Below, piece by piece: positions 42,129 to 51,139 of a stretch of DNA of 64,000 nt (within the stretch, counting starts at the first letter, position 1; every line of letters begins with the position of its first letter). The notes under the pieces are model-generated. The model was not told the DNA's origin, did not search any database, and saw nothing but the letters and a program-made list of their open reading frames with translations. Source of the DNA: Selenomonas sp. GACV-9 (GTDB lineage Bacteria; Bacillota; Negativicutes; Selenomonadales; Selenomonadaceae); assembly GCA_900116485.1 (NCBI GenBank), contig FPAX01000001.1, forward strand, positions 372,001-436,000, given 5' to 3'. Position numbers and translations under genes: made by a program.

Positions 42129-42767
42129 TCATTGTGCCACCTCAGCACTCGGACAGACAGGAGCCAGCGGGCATTCGGCGCAGAGCGGCTTGCGCGCCTT
42201 GCAGATCTTGCGCCCATGCCAGATCAGCCAGTGATGGGCATCGGACCATTTCTCCATCGGGACGGCCTTCTTGAGGCCGTTTTCAACCTCCAGTGGCGTC
42301 TTGCCCGTCGCCAGCTTCAAGCGATTAGCAATGCGGAACACATGGGTATCCACTGCAATCGCCGGCTGATGGAAGGCCACACTCATGACGACATTAGCTG
42401 TCTTGCGCCCGACGCCAGGCAGTGACTGGAGCGCTGCAAAGTCTGCCGGCACCTCGCCCCCATACTGCTCACAGAGCATCTGGCAGGCCGCCATGATGTT
42501 CTTGGCCTTGTTGCGGAAAAGTCCGCAGTCGCGAATCTCCTCCTCAAGCTGGGCAAGTCCGAGTCCTAAGATTGCCTCTGGCGTCGCTGCTTTCTTGAAC
42601 AGCCGCGCTGTCGTCACATTGACACGCTTATCCGTACACTGCGCCGACAGGATGACGGCAATCAAGAGCTCAAAGGCATTGCCGAAGATAAGCTCTGGCT
42701 TGGCCCCTCGATACATCTGCTCGAGAATAGCCAGCTGCTCTTCTTTGATTTTCTTGGTTACTCGCAT
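42129..42767 (-). CDS. nth: Endonuclease III
   Basis: 212 residues from ATG 42767 (AAGGGG 6 bases upstream). The helix-hairpin-helix LQSLPGVGRKTANVVMSV contains the catalytic Lys; AVDTHVFRIANRL contains the catalytic Asp. The iron-sulfur loop C-x6-C-x2-C-x5-C is present as CKARKPLCAECPLAPVC. It removes oxidised pyrimidines in base-excision repair. Length and motifs are normal. Confidence 0.96.
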   Translation of the reverse strand: MRVTKKIKEEQLAILEQMYRGAKPELIFGNAFELLIAVILSAQCTDKRVNVTTARLFKKAATPEAILGLGLAQLEEEIRDCGLFRNKAKNIMAACQMLCEQYGGEVPADFAALQSLPGVGRKTANVVMSVAFHQPAIAVDTHVFRIANRLKLATGKTPLEVENGLKKAVPMEKWSDAHHWLIWHGRKICKARKPLCAECPLAPVCPSAEVAQ

Positions 42768-42780
42768 CGCTTTCCCCTTC

Positions 42781-42819
42781 AAAATACGGATAAGCCTTCC
42801 CCAGTAGAGGAAGGCTTAT
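42781..42819 (-). terminator. Terminator after the UPF0210 gene
   Basis: Perfect 11-base stem ATAAGCCTTCC/GGAAGGCTTAT with an 8-base loop, then CCGTATTTTG on the minus strand. Confidence 0.75.
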
Positions 42820-42843
42820 ATGATACTACCTTAGATTGCCCGC

Positions 42844-44205
42844 TTAGTTCGTCAAGCTGCGGATTGGCGCCGGGATGCGGCCGCCACGCGCGATGAACGC
42901 CTCCGAGCTGTACTGGTTGCGGACCGGCACGATGGGGCAGTAGCCAAGCAAGCCACCATACTCGACCATATCGCCGACCTTCGCCCCCGGAACTGGGATA
43001 ACGCGAACAGCCGTCGTCTTGTTGTTGATCATGCCGATAGCTGCCTCATCGGCGATAATGCCCGAGATCGTAGCTGCCGAGCAGTCGCCCTCGATGGCAA
43101 TCATATCGAGGCCAACCGAGCAGACACAGGTCATAGCCTCAAGCTTCTCAATGGAGAGGCTACCCGACTTGATGGCTGCAATCATGCCCTCGTCTTCGCT
43201 GACCGGGATGAAGGCACCCGAGAGACCGCCGACATGCGAGGAGGCCATGAGGCCGCCCTTCTTGACTGCGTCATTGAGGAGTGCCAGTGCTGCCGTCGTG
43301 CCCGGTGCGCCGCAACTCTCGATGCCCATCTCCTCGATGATGCGCGCCACGCTGTCGCCGACTGCCGGCGTCGGTGCCAGCGACAGGTCGATGATGCCAA
43401 AGGGCACACCGAGGCGTTTCGATGCCTCACGGGCAACGAGCTGGCCGACACGCGTGATCTTGAACGCCGTCTTCTTGATGGTCTCAGCCACTTCCGTGAA
43501 GTCAGCACCCTTGAGGTTTTCCAGCGCATGCTTGACAACGCCCGGGCCGCTGACGCCGACGCTCACGACCTTGTCCGCCTCGCTGACGCCGTGGAAGGCA
43601 CCCGCCATGAAGGGATTGTCTCCCGGCGCGTTGCAGAACACAACGAGCTTAGCACAGCCCAAGGCCTGTGTATCACGGGTAAGCTCAGCCGTACGCTTGA
43701 TGACCTCACCCATCTCGCGCACGCAGTCCATATTGATGCCCGTCTTCGTCGAGCCGAGGTTGACCGACGAGCAGACGAGATCCGTCGAGGCCAGCGCCTG
43801 CGGAATCGAATTGATGAGCACGCGGTCGCCATGGGTAAAGCCCTTCTCGACCAGTGCCGAGAAACCGCCGATGAAGTTGACGCCGACAGCCTTGGCCGCC
43901 CGGTCCATAGCCTCAGCCACCGGCACATACGAGTCCGTTTTGCAGGCATCAGCAGCAATGGAAATCGGCGTTACCGAAATGCGCTTATGAATGATAGGAA
44001 TGCCATACTCCGCCTCGATATCCTCACCAGTCTTCACGAGGAACTCTGCCGATTTCGTAATCTTGTCATAGACGTTCTCACAGAACTGGTTGATATTCGG
44101 ATGCGCGCAGTCACGGAGCGAGATGCCCATCGTAATCGTACGCACGTCGAGCTTGTTCTCCGTAATCATGGCATTTGTTTCTAAAATATCATCTATCGTT
44201 ATCAC
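42844..44205 (-). CDS. UPF0210 (PFL-like) family protein
   Basis: 453 residues from GTG 44205, with AGGAGG 11 bases upstream. The N-terminus [20 protein letters not shown] and the [20 protein letters not shown] region are hallmarks of UPF0210, which has a pyruvate-formate-lyase-like barrel fold. C-terminal cysteine-containing segments ([19 protein letters not shown]) are conserved. The chemical function is unknown; there is no glycyl-radical motif. It almost always occurs with a small ACT-domain gene, as here, suggesting ligand-regulated activity. Confidence 0.85.
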   Translation of the reverse strand: MITIDDILETNAMITENKLDVRTITMGISLRDCAHPNINQFCENVYDKITKSAEFLVKTGEDIEAEYGIPIIHKRISVTPISIAADACKTDSYVPVAEAMDRAAKAVGVNFIGGFSALVEKGFTHGDRVLINSIPQALASTDLVCSSVNLGSTKTGINMDCVREMGEVIKRTAELTRDTQALGCAKLVVFCNAPGDNPFMAGAFHGVSEADKVVSVGVSGPGVVKHALENLKGADFTEVAETIKKTAFKITRVGQLVAREASKRLGVPFGIIDLSLAPTPAVGDSVARIIEEMGIESCGAPGTTAALALLNDAVKKGGLMASSHVGGLSGAFIPVSEDEGMIAAIKSGSLSIEKLEAMTCVCSVGLDMIAIEGDCSAATISGIIADEAAIGMINNKTTAVRVIPVPGAKVGDMVEYGGLLGYCPIVPVRNQYSSEAFIARGGRIPAPIRSLTN

Positions 44206-44237
44206 GTGTCTAAAATCCTCCTAATCGATTCCATCCG

Positions 44238-44289
44238 TTGACAAGTCAGCTTGACATGTCATTTTGACCGGCCAAATCTGACTTGTCAA
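44238..44289. repeat. Palindrome cluster TTGAC-NN-GTCAA, four units
   Basis: Units at 44238-44249 (last base G), 44251-44262 (last base T), 44264-44275 (GCCAA instead of GTCAA) and 44278-44289 (first base C). Pitch 13, 13 and 14 bases. It fills the gap between the ACT gene and the UPF0210 gene. The TGA stop of the ACT gene is part of the last unit. Confidence 0.8.
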
Positions 44290-44555
44290 ATATTGTGCAT
44301 GATGTTGAAGATATCCTCATGCTGGGCCTTGATGTCCACATTGATTTCCTGCCCGCGCTCCTTGAGCGTCTTCTGCAGGTCCGTGAGCTTGATCTTGCTG
44401 CCGCTGATCTCGGCAATCAGGATCATATTGAAGAACCCATCCATGATATTCTGGTTGATCGACAGGATATTGACATTGTTCTCGGCAAGAATCTGGCTGA
44501 CCATCGCAATGATACCGACACGGTCTTTACCAACGACTGTCACTACAAGTTTCAT
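44286..44555 (-). CDS. ACT domain protein (UPF0237)
   Basis: 89 residues, a single ACT domain: MKLVVTVVGKDRVGIIAMVSQ, NVNILSINQNIMDGFFNMIL and a C-terminal helix. It resembles the UPF0237/GcvR-like stand-alone ACT proteins that bind amino acids. ATG has AAGGAG 10 bases upstream. First gene of the ACT-UPF0210 pair. Its TGA stop lies in a dispersed palindrome. Confidence 0.88.
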   Translation of the reverse strand: MKLVVTVVGKDRVGIIAMVSQILAENNVNILSINQNIMDGFFNMILIAEISGSKIKLTDLQKTLKERGQEINVDIKAQHEDIFNIMHNI

Positions 44556-44640
44556 TTACACATTTCTCCTTTTCATTCCAAAGACTACGACTCATTGTGT
44601 AAACCATAGAACAATGTGTCAACACAAATCATTTTCCCCC

Positions 44641-44669
44641 ATTATACCAATAGAAGACTGAAAAACCAA
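44641..44669 (-). promoter_or_regulatory. Promoter of the ACT-UPF0210 operon
   Basis: Minus strand TTGGTT, 17 bases, TATAAT. Downstream, CATTGT-12 nt-ACAATG (about 44588-44611) is an imperfect inverted repeat that could bind a regulator. Confidence 0.6.
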
Positions 44670-44699
44670 GTATTCCGCGAAAATTCTTTCGAAAAAATC

Positions 44700-44728
44700 A
44701 TGTCATATGTCCCCAAATCCGATATAAT
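44700..44728 (+). promoter_or_regulatory. Promoter of dat, divergent from the ACT operon
   Basis: TATAAT at 44723-44728 with a weak -35 (ATGTCA) 17 bases upstream. Confidence 0.5.
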
Positions 44729-44761
44729 AGAGCTATAAATATCAAACAGGAGGCATCTCTT

Positions 44762-45622
44762 ATGGAATATGGTTTCTTTAACGGCGAGTTCGTCGCCCTT
44801 GACACGGCAAAAGTACAGCTGGAGGACCGCGGCTACCAATTCGGTGACGGCATCTACGAGGCCACGCTGGTCTACAACGGCAAATGCTTTGCCCTGGACC
44901 GCCATCTGGCCCGCTGCCGCCGTTCCCTGCGCGAGCTGCGCATCCCCATCACCTACATGGATGAGGAGCTCACCGCTATCCACTATGACCTCATCAAGAA
45001 AAGCGGCATCCAGGACGGCGTCATCTACTTCCAGATTACCCGCGCCACGGCCAAGCGCACCCACTACTTCCCCGACCAGGTCGTCCCGAATCTCTCGATG
45101 ACCATCCGCAAGGCCGCCCCCAACCGCCAGTGGCAGGAAAAGGGCATCGCGTGCACATTTTTTGAGGACCTGCGCTGGCTGCGCTGTGATATCAAGAGCC
45201 TGAACCTTTTGGGCAATGTATTAGCCAAACAGGCGGCACATGACAAGGGCCTGCAGGGCGCCATCCAGTTCCGCAAGGATACGGATCTGGTCACGGAGGG
45301 CTCAAGCAGCAACTTCTTCATCGTCAAGGACGGCTTGATCTGGACGCATCCCGCTGACAATCTCATCCTCAAGGGCATCACGCGTTCCATCCTGCTGGAG
45401 GAAGTCATCCCGCAGCTCGGCTATACCGTCGTCGAAAAAGCCTTCACGCCGGAATTTGCCCTAAGTGCGGAGGAAGCCTTCGTCACCAGCACCAGCCTCG
45501 AAGTCACACCAGTCGTCAACATCGACGGACACACCATCGGCAATGGCACCCCGGGCAAGATCACCCAGAGCCTGCTCCAGGGCTACCGCGAGCTCGTCCA
45601 GAAGGAATGCTATAACGCTTGA
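44762..45622 (+). CDS. dat: D-amino-acid (D-alanine) aminotransferase
   Basis: 286 residues, class IV PLP aminotransferase. RGYQFGDGIYE near the N-terminus, DIKSLNLLGNVLAKQAAHD with the PLP-binding Lys, TEGSSSNFFIVKDG, THPADNLILKGITR and FVTSTSLEVTPV follow Bacillus D-alanine aminotransferase closely, more so than IlvE. It interconverts D-Ala and D-Glu through their keto acids, supplying D-Glu for peptidoglycan. ATG has AGGAGG 8 bases upstream. The PagL-like gene follows after 20 bases on the same strand. Confidence 0.9.
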   Translation: MEYGFFNGEFVALDTAKVQLEDRGYQFGDGIYEATLVYNGKCFALDRHLARCRRSLRELRIPITYMDEELTAIHYDLIKKSGIQDGVIYFQITRATAKRTHYFPDQVVPNLSMTIRKAAPNRQWQEKGIACTFFEDLRWLRCDIKSLNLLGNVLAKQAAHDKGLQGAIQFRKDTDLVTEGSSSNFFIVKDGLIWTHPADNLILKGITRSILLEEVIPQLGYTVVEKAFTPEFALSAEEAFVTSTSLEVTPVVNIDGHTIGNGTPGKITQSLLQGYRELVQKECYNA

Positions 45623-45642
45623 CGAAAGGAATGTGACAGAAC

Positions 45643-46419
45643 ATGCGAACAGGGATTATTCTCGCCGGCGCGCTCCTGGCGGCCTCTTGGGGAACCGGTG
45701 CCGCACAGGCAGCAGCCGTTGACGCAGCAGCAGTACCAGCAGCATCAGCACCTGCAGCCAGCAGAGAATACCAGCTCACGGACAAGGCCAGCCCTGCCAT
45801 ACCGGCCGCGCAGCTGCCGGAAAACACGGCGCGCCCCCAGGACACGCCCAAGGCGTCCCCGGCAGCAGCCAGCACAGCAGAAGCGCCAGCTCCGGATTCC
45901 CGCCCCCCAAAGGCAGCCAGCCAGCCCAAGAACGAGATTGAAGTGCAGTTTGATTATCTGCAGCACCGCTATTTCAATCGGCGCTATATCGACAACTACA
46001 ACCTGCATATCTATAAGAAATGGAAGAGCATCCATGCCCTCTCCATTTATGGCGGCGTGACCATCACTGGCGCCAGCGGCTATATGATTGACGACAGCCA
46101 GCCAGACGTGCATAGAAACAGCGACGCCTTCGGCATCGGCCCTTCCGTCCTGCTTCGCTGGGAAAAACACCTCTCGGGCAAGCTCTATGCCGACCTTGAC
46201 GCATCAGGCTCCCTGCGGATCTATGGCAAGGCCCATCCTGCCGGCGGCCGCGCCTTCGACTTCCTCTGGCGCATCGGCCCCCGCCTGACCTACCGCTGCA
46301 CCGATGACATGGCCATCAGCCTGGGCTATCTGTTTGCCCATATGTCAAACGGCTTCAGCAGTCACAATCCAGGCTACAATGCCGTAGGTTTCTCCCTGGG
46401 CTTCCAGCATCGCTTCTGA
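45643..46419 (+). CDS. PagL-like outer-membrane acyloxyacyl hydrolase
   Basis: 258 residues. Signal peptide MRTGIILAGALLAASWGTGAAQA, then about 70 residues rich in Ala, Pro and Ser, then an eight-strand-like barrel. The end LGYLFAHMSNGFSSHNPGYN carries the H-x-S-N and NPGxN pattern of the lipid A 3-O-deacylase PagL, in which the His and Ser are catalytic. The chain ends GFQHRF with terminal Phe, as for outer-membrane barrels. It likely trims lipid A. The long Ala/Pro linker is unusual for PagL. Co-transcribed with dat. Confidence 0.75.
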   Translation: MRTGIILAGALLAASWGTGAAQAAAVDAAAVPAASAPAASREYQLTDKASPAIPAAQLPENTARPQDTPKASPAAASTAEAPAPDSRPPKAASQPKNEIEVQFDYLQHRYFNRRYIDNYNLHIYKKWKSIHALSIYGGVTITGASGYMIDDSQPDVHRNSDAFGIGPSVLLRWEKHLSGKLYADLDASGSLRIYGKAHPAGGRAFDFLWRIGPRLTYRCTDDMAISLGYLFAHMSNGFSSHNPGYNAVGFSLGFQHRF

Positions 46420-46446
46420 CAGGCACGGCAGAGGCAGACAGAAAAA

Positions 46447-46505
46447 CGAAAAAGGAGCTGTGAAGAAGCGGCGGATCGATTCGCCACGTTCTTCACAGCT
46501 CCTTT
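46447..46505. terminator. Bidirectional terminator between the PagL-like gene and the NhaC gene
   Basis: GGAGCTGTGAAGAA and TTCTTCACAGCTCC form a perfect 14-base stem around a GC-rich loop, with TTTCTT on the plus strand and TTTTTCG on the minus strand. Confidence 0.85.
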
Positions 46506-46507
46506 CT

Positions 46508-47827
46508 TCATGCGCGCTTGGTGCCCATGGCAATCCACGCCAGAACGGCGACCGCCAGGAAGAAGGGATACAACAGATACGGTATGATGCTGAGGCTGGT
46601 GATGCCGGCAATGGCTGACGCAATCAGCAGCTGCGCCCCATAGGGAATGATGCCCTGGGCGATGCAGGAGCAGGTATCGAGCAAGGAAGCACTGTCCCGC
46701 GCCTCGATGCCATACTCCTCGCTGATGTTCTTGGCAATCGGGCCGGCGACGACAATCGCCACCGTGTTATTCGCCGTAGCCACATCCATCAGGACGGTGA
46801 GCAGGCCGATGCCCAGCCGCCCGCCGCGCTGCCCCTTGAAGTGCTTGCGGATGAAGGCCAAGAGTGCCTCGAAGCCGCCGCCATCCCGCATGATCGCGCT
46901 GATAGAGGCCGCCAGTATCGTGACGATCATCGTCTCGAACATGCCATTGGTACCGGTGCCCATAGCCGAGAAGGCCTTCGACAGCGACGTCGTCCCCGTG
47001 GCGATGCCCAGGACGAAGAACAAGGTGATCCCTGTGCCCAACACCAAGAAAACATTGCGGCCCGTAAGCGCCATGAGGAGAACGAGGAAATACGGCAAGG
47101 CCAGCAGCAGCGAATAATCAAACTGCCCCAGGTCCGCAGGTGCCCCCGACAAGGCCAGCACAAAGAGCACCATGAGCGTAACCACCGCCGCCGGCAGGGC
47201 CAGCTTGAGATTCGCATAGAACTTGTCCTGCATGCGCGTGCCCTGGGTCCGCGTCGCCGCGATCGTCGTGTCCGAAATGAACGAGAGATTATCGCCAAAC
47301 ATCGCGCCGCCGACCACCGAGCCGACCGTCAGCGGCAGGCTCAGCCCGGCATTCTGCGCCACCGAAGCGGCAATCGGCACCAGCACCGTAATCGTGCCGA
47401 CGCTGGTGCCCATCGACATCGAGATCAGGCAGGCAATGAGGAACAAGCCCGGCACGGCAAAGTTCCCCGGTACGAAGTTCAGCAGCAGGTGCGCCGTGCT
47501 CTCCACACCGCCAGCAGCCTTGGCGATCCCGCTGAAGGCGCCGGCCATCAAGAAGATGAACAGCATGATCGTGATATTCGTATCGCCGATACTCTTGGCA
47601 CAAAGCTGGATGTTCTCGATAAAGAGCCGCCGCCTGTTCTGGACAAACGCCACGATAAGGGCCAGGCCAAAGGCCACGACGACCGACATCACGTAGAAGC
47701 CCATCTGCCCTTCCACCGGCTCGATATACTCATACCAGATCCCCGCGCCGAGATAAAGCGCCAGAAACACCAATATCGGCAGCAGCGCAATCGCCCGCGC
47801 TTTAGGCTGCCCTGTAATCTGTTCCAT
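46508..47827 (-). CDS. NhaC-family Na+/H+ antiporter
   Basis: About 439 residues from ATG 47827; ATGs at 47836-47839 are alternatives, and the frame upstream to 47941 has no supporting site and overlaps ktrA. About 11-12 membrane segments. SMSMGTSVGTITVLVPIA, GGAMFGDNLSFISDTTIAA and MDVATANNTVAIVVAGP are characteristic of the NhaC/YqkI (malate-lactate antiporter-like) group. It probably exchanges sodium for protons or organic acids. It follows ktrA on the same strand, a plausible cation-homeostasis cluster. Confidence 0.85.
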   Translation of the reverse strand: MEQITGQPKARAIALLPILVFLALYLGAGIWYEYIEPVEGQMGFYVMSVVVAFGLALIVAFVQNRRRLFIENIQLCAKSIGDTNITIMLFIFLMAGAFSGIAKAAGGVESTAHLLLNFVPGNFAVPGLFLIACLISMSMGTSVGTITVLVPIAASVAQNAGLSLPLTVGSVVGGAMFGDNLSFISDTTIAATRTQGTRMQDKFYANLKLALPAAVVTLMVLFVLALSGAPADLGQFDYSLLLALPYFLVLLMALTGRNVFLVLGTGITLFFVLGIATGTTSLSKAFSAMGTGTNGMFETMIVTILAASISAIMRDGGGFEALLAFIRKHFKGQRGGRLGIGLLTVLMDVATANNTVAIVVAGPIAKNISEEYGIEARDSASLLDTCSCIAQGIIPYGAQLLIASAIAGITSLSIIPYLLYPFFLAVAVLAWIAMGTKRA

Positions 47828-47909
47828 AGATTCCATCATCCTTTGTCTCGAAATAACTGCATACAGCTCCCTATTATACGGCAAATGCTGCTGCCAAGGC
47901 AAGGGATGC

Positions 47910-48560
47910 TTAAATCTGGAAATACTTGTGCATGTCCTCATGACGGCCGATCACCAGGATGGTATCCTCCGCCACCAGCCGGGTCTGGGGGGTTATCTCG
48001 ACGTTGAGCGCCCCCTGCTGCTTGATGCCCAGCACGTTCACATGGTAATTCTGACGGATCTTGAGCTCCCCGATCGTATGGTTGCACCAGTCCGCCGGCA
48101 TCGGCAGCTCGTAGACCGCATAGCGGTCGCTGAGCTCAAAGTAGTCGAGCAGATGGTCATAGCCATAGCGGATGGCCGTCCAGCTCGCCAATTGCTTTTC
48201 CGGATAAACCGCCTCGTCGGCGCCGTTGCGCAGCAGGAACTTCTCGTGGATGCCGCGCGAGGCGCGCGCCACCACATATTTCGCCCCCATGTCTTTCAGC
48301 AGCGAAGTCGTCTCCAGCGAGCTCTGGAAATCATCGCCGATGGCCACGATGCACAAGTCGAAGTTGCGGATGCCCAGAGACCGCAGGAACTCCTCATCCG
48401 TACTGTCTGCCACCAGGGCATTCGTCACATAGGGCAGCACCATGTTCACCCGTGCCTCGCTCTTGTCCACTGCCATGATCTCGTGATGCAGTTCATGCAG
48501 CTTCTCGGCCACATGGCGGCCATAGCGGCCCAGTCCGATCAATAGTACCGTTTTCTTCAT
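47910..48560 (-). CDS. ktrA: Potassium uptake regulatory subunit KtrA/TrkA
   Basis: 216 residues. RCK_N Rossmann domain with VLLIGLGRYGRHVAEKL (nucleotide-binding GxGxxG) and ADSTDEEFLRSLGIRNFD, followed by a C-terminal RCK_C domain (LVAEDTILVIGRHEDM). It gates the KtrB channel in response to ATP/ADP or cyclic di-AMP. It follows ktrB by 13 bases. Length matches Bacillus KtrA. Confidence 0.92.
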   Translation of the reverse strand: MKKTVLLIGLGRYGRHVAEKLHELHHEIMAVDKSEARVNMVLPYVTNALVADSTDEEFLRSLGIRNFDLCIVAIGDDFQSSLETTSLLKDMGAKYVVARASRGIHEKFLLRNGADEAVYPEKQLASWTAIRYGYDHLLDYFELSDRYAVYELPMPADWCNHTIGELKIRQNYHVNVLGIKQQGALNVEITPQTRLVAEDTILVIGRHEDMHKYFQI

Positions 48561-48573
48561 ATTCTCTACTCTC

Positions 48574-49890
48574 CTAGCCTACCGTAATCTTCTCTTCTGG
48601 CAGCCGTCCCCGGTTCGGACGGTATTGGTTGTTCAGCGCATAGATCATCGTCAGCGCCCCCACACGGCCAAAATACATCAGCCCGATCAATATGAGCTGC
48701 GACGCGACGCTCAAATGCTCCGTGAGCCCGATGGAAAGCCCCACGGTCCCCAGTGCCGAGGAAGTCTCGACCATGCAGTCGATGACCGGGATCGCATCGA
48801 TCTCACTGATCAGAAAGGTGCTGCCCGCAAACAAGCCCAAATACAGCAGGAAAATCGTCACTGCCTGCTGCAGGCTCTGGGGGGCGATGCGCCGCTTGAA
48901 GCAGGCGATATCCGTCTTCATGCGCAGCGATGCCACAGCCGAAGCCATGAGGACAAAGGCCGTCGTGACCTTGACGCCGCCAGCCGTCGACCCCGGCGCA
49001 CCGCCTGTGAGCATCAAGCCCACCAGGACGATGCGCCCGGCCTCCGTCAGCGACTCGATATCCATCGTATTGAAGCCGGCCGTCCGCGGGGTCACGGCCT
49101 GGAACAGCGCCATCAGGACCCGCTGGGACAGAGGCTCTGCCGCCAGATCGCGAAAAAAAAGCAGGGCCGCAGGCAGCAGGATGAGCAGCACCGTCATGCA
49201 GAGTATGATTTTCGTCTGCACATGATAATGCTTCCAGCGCCAGCCCTTGTCAAAAAGGTCCGCCCAGGTGATGAAGCCCAGCCCGCCAGAGATGATGAGG
49301 CCGATGATGACCAGATTGACGACGGGATCGCCCGCATAGGCCATCAAGGAGCCGCCGCCGCGCTCGCCCATGAGGTCGAAGCCGGCGTTGCAGAAAGCCG
49401 AGATTGAATGGAAGAAGGCCATCCAGAGCCCCTCCCCGAGCCCATAATCGCGGCAGAAAACCGGCGCCAGCACCGCGGCGCCTGCCAGCTCCAGACCCAC
49501 GGTCAGCCGCAGGACAAACCGCAGGATACGGACGATGCCGCCGAGCTGGGAGCAGCCCCACGCCTCCTGTATCGTACTGCGCTGACGCAGATCTATCCGC
49601 CGCCCCGAAGCCATGGTGAGGGCCACAGCCATCGTCACGACGCCCAGGCCGCCGATCTGGATCAGCACCAGGATAACCGCCTGTCCCCAATGCGACCAAT
49701 AGAGGGCCGTGTTCTCCACGGTGAGCCCCGTAACGCACGAAGCCGATACGGTGGTGAACAGGGCTGTCAGCAGCGGTGCCCCCTGGCCGTCATTGGTAGC
49801 AGCCGGCAGCATCAGCAAGCCCGTCCCCAAAACAATCAGCAGCAGGAAGCTCAAGCTGATTATCTTGAAGGATGACAATCGATTCAACAT
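48574..49890 (-). CDS. ktrB: Potassium transporter KtrB/TrkH
   Basis: 438 residues from ATG 49890 (a TTG at 49899 is possible). Four M-P-M units are visible with selectivity-filter glycines in SASCVTGLTV, ISAFCNAGFDL, TPRTAGFNTMD and SSALGTVGLSIG. GGAPGSTAGGVKVTT is the flexible gate loop of the third unit. It forms the ion-conducting subunit with KtrA in the inner membrane. Confidence 0.93.
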   Translation of the reverse strand: MLNRLSSFKIISLSFLLLIVLGTGLLMLPAATNDGQGAPLLTALFTTVSASCVTGLTVENTALYWSHWGQAVILVLIQIGGLGVVTMAVALTMASGRRIDLRQRSTIQEAWGCSQLGGIVRILRFVLRLTVGLELAGAAVLAPVFCRDYGLGEGLWMAFFHSISAFCNAGFDLMGERGGGSLMAYAGDPVVNLVIIGLIISGGLGFITWADLFDKGWRWKHYHVQTKIILCMTVLLILLPAALLFFRDLAAEPLSQRVLMALFQAVTPRTAGFNTMDIESLTEAGRIVLVGLMLTGGAPGSTAGGVKVTTAFVLMASAVASLRMKTDIACFKRRIAPQSLQQAVTIFLLYLGLFAGSTFLISEIDAIPVIDCMVETSSALGTVGLSIGLTEHLSVASQLILIGLMYFGRVGALTMIYALNNQYRPNRGRLPEEKITVG

Positions 49891-49977
49891 GATAAGCAAT
49901 CCCTTTCCCTAGAGTCAATCGGCAGAAACATCTTCTAACCTCTATTAGCATAGACATCCCGGCGGTCTCTGTCAACA

Positions 49978-50017
49978 AAAATAAGCAGCCCGTAACCAAA
50001 CCGTTACGGGCTGCTTC
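49978..50017 (-). terminator. Terminator after the flavodoxin gene
   Basis: Minus strand AAGCAGCCCGTAACGG and TTACGGGCTGCTT stem followed by ATTTTTG. Confidence 0.85.
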
Positions 50018-50056
50018 CCACATTCCTTATTCACAAGATTCCCTTAGCTTCTTCCC

Positions 50057-50488
50057 TCAGAACTGCGCCGAGAAATCCTTGCCGAGCTGCTGGCAGGCTG
50101 CGATGCCGTCGGCATCCGGTGCATTCTCGATGGCCAGGCCATCATCGAACAGCTTGGCACCATCCTTGCGCGTCCGCTCGGCCCAATCCTGCATCCAGGC
50201 ACCGCCGCCCCAGCCGTACGAGCCAAACAGCGCCACCGGCTTGTCCTTCAGCAAGGGCTCCAGCTCCGTGAAGAAGGGCTCGAAGCAGCCTTCCTCCAGC
50301 ACCTCATCCCCCATTGCCGGGCAGCCCAGCAGCAGACCATCGTAGCTGCCGACCTCGTTGATATCGAACTGCTCCACTTCGAACAGCTTCGCCTCGCTGC
50401 CTGCCTGTGCAGCCCCTTCGGCAATAGCCTCCGCCATTGCCTGCGTGTTTCCCGTACCCGTCCAATAAATGATTGCCATCTTTGCCAT
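50057..50488 (-). CDS. Flavodoxin
   Basis: 143 residues. FMN phosphate loop IYWTGTGNTQAMAEAI at the N-terminus, then LLLGCPAMGDE and LFGSYGWGGGAWMQDW for the two isoalloxazine loops. A short-chain flavodoxin, a low-potential carrier that can replace ferredoxin when iron is scarce. It lies 38 bases after the DUF3793 gene behind a promoter with a Fur-box-like site, consistent with induction by iron limitation. Confidence 0.93.
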   Translation of the reverse strand: MAKMAIIYWTGTGNTQAMAEAIAEGAAQAGSEAKLFEVEQFDINEVGSYDGLLLGCPAMGDEVLEEGCFEPFFTELEPLLKDKPVALFGSYGWGGGAWMQDWAERTRKDGAKLFDDGLAIENAPDADGIAACQQLGKDFSAQF

Positions 50489-50526
50489 GTAACAATTCCC
50501 TCTTTCTTGTCCATTTGCCTGCGGCC

Positions 50527-51093
50527 TCAGACCGCACGCACCAGTTCCTCAAAGCGGCGGCCCCGCTCCAGCTCGCTGCAGAAGTGCTGCGAGCAGTCCG
50601 TATAGCGGTCGAACAAAGCACGCGTACGCTCCTCATTGGCATATACTTTCCAATAGCCGCTGAAGGCGTAATCACGTCCCTTATGCTCGATGAAACCAGC
50701 TACATCCTCCGGCGGATAGCCCAGGAACAAGCCGATCTCATGCGGAAAAGTCTTGCGCAGCCGCATGCGCAGCCGCAGGTGCTCCAGCAATTCGGCCAGC
50801 GTATCCTCACGCCGGTAGCCGTATGCTTCCAGCAGCTTCATCGCTTCCGGCTGGCGCAGCTCCTGTGACAATACGCCCGGCCGGTAAAAGAGCAGCAAGA
50901 CATACTCCTCGCCCTCCGACACCCGGAACACCGATATGCCCTTGCAACGGAAGCAGGTGGTATACGATGCCAGCAAGGCATCAAAATCCTCAAAGCAGCT
51001 TTTGCGGAACGACAAGAGATTCGCCGTCTTGATTCCCAGCAGCACCGGCGCTGCATGCATGCCAAGAACCTGTTCAAAATCGTCTTTTGCCAA
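50527..51093 (-). CDS. DUF3793 family protein
   Basis: 188 residues from TTG 51093 with GAGGTG 7 bases upstream; the ATGs there are in a frame that stops at once. GMHAAPVLLGIKTANLLSF at the N-terminus, EEYVLLLFYRPGVLSQEL and PHEIGLFLGYPPEDVAGFI match the DUF3793 pattern. The family has no assigned function and typically precedes a flavodoxin gene, as here. Cytoplasmic. Probably iron-regulated. Confidence 0.85.
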   Translation of the reverse strand: MAKDDFEQVLGMHAAPVLLGIKTANLLSFRKSCFEDFDALLASYTTCFRCKGISVFRVSEGEEYVLLLFYRPGVLSQELRQPEAMKLLEAYGYRREDTLAELLEHLRLRMRLRKTFPHEIGLFLGYPPEDVAGFIEHKGRDYAFSGYWKVYANEERTRALFDRYTDCSQHFCSELERGRRFEELVRAV

Positions 51094-51113
51094 CCATCAT
51101 CACCTCTTGTAAA

Positions 51114-51128
51114 TGATATGTATTCTCA
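51114..51128. promoter_or_regulatory. Fur-box-like operator upstream of DUF3793-flavodoxin
   Basis: TGATATGTATTCTCA on the plus strand; read on the minus strand, TGAGAATACATATCA matches the 7-1-7 Fur consensus TGATAATNATTATCA at 11-12 of 14 positions. It lies just downstream of the -10 box, a repressing position. Confidence 0.65.
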
Positions 51129-51139
51129 TTTATGTAATC

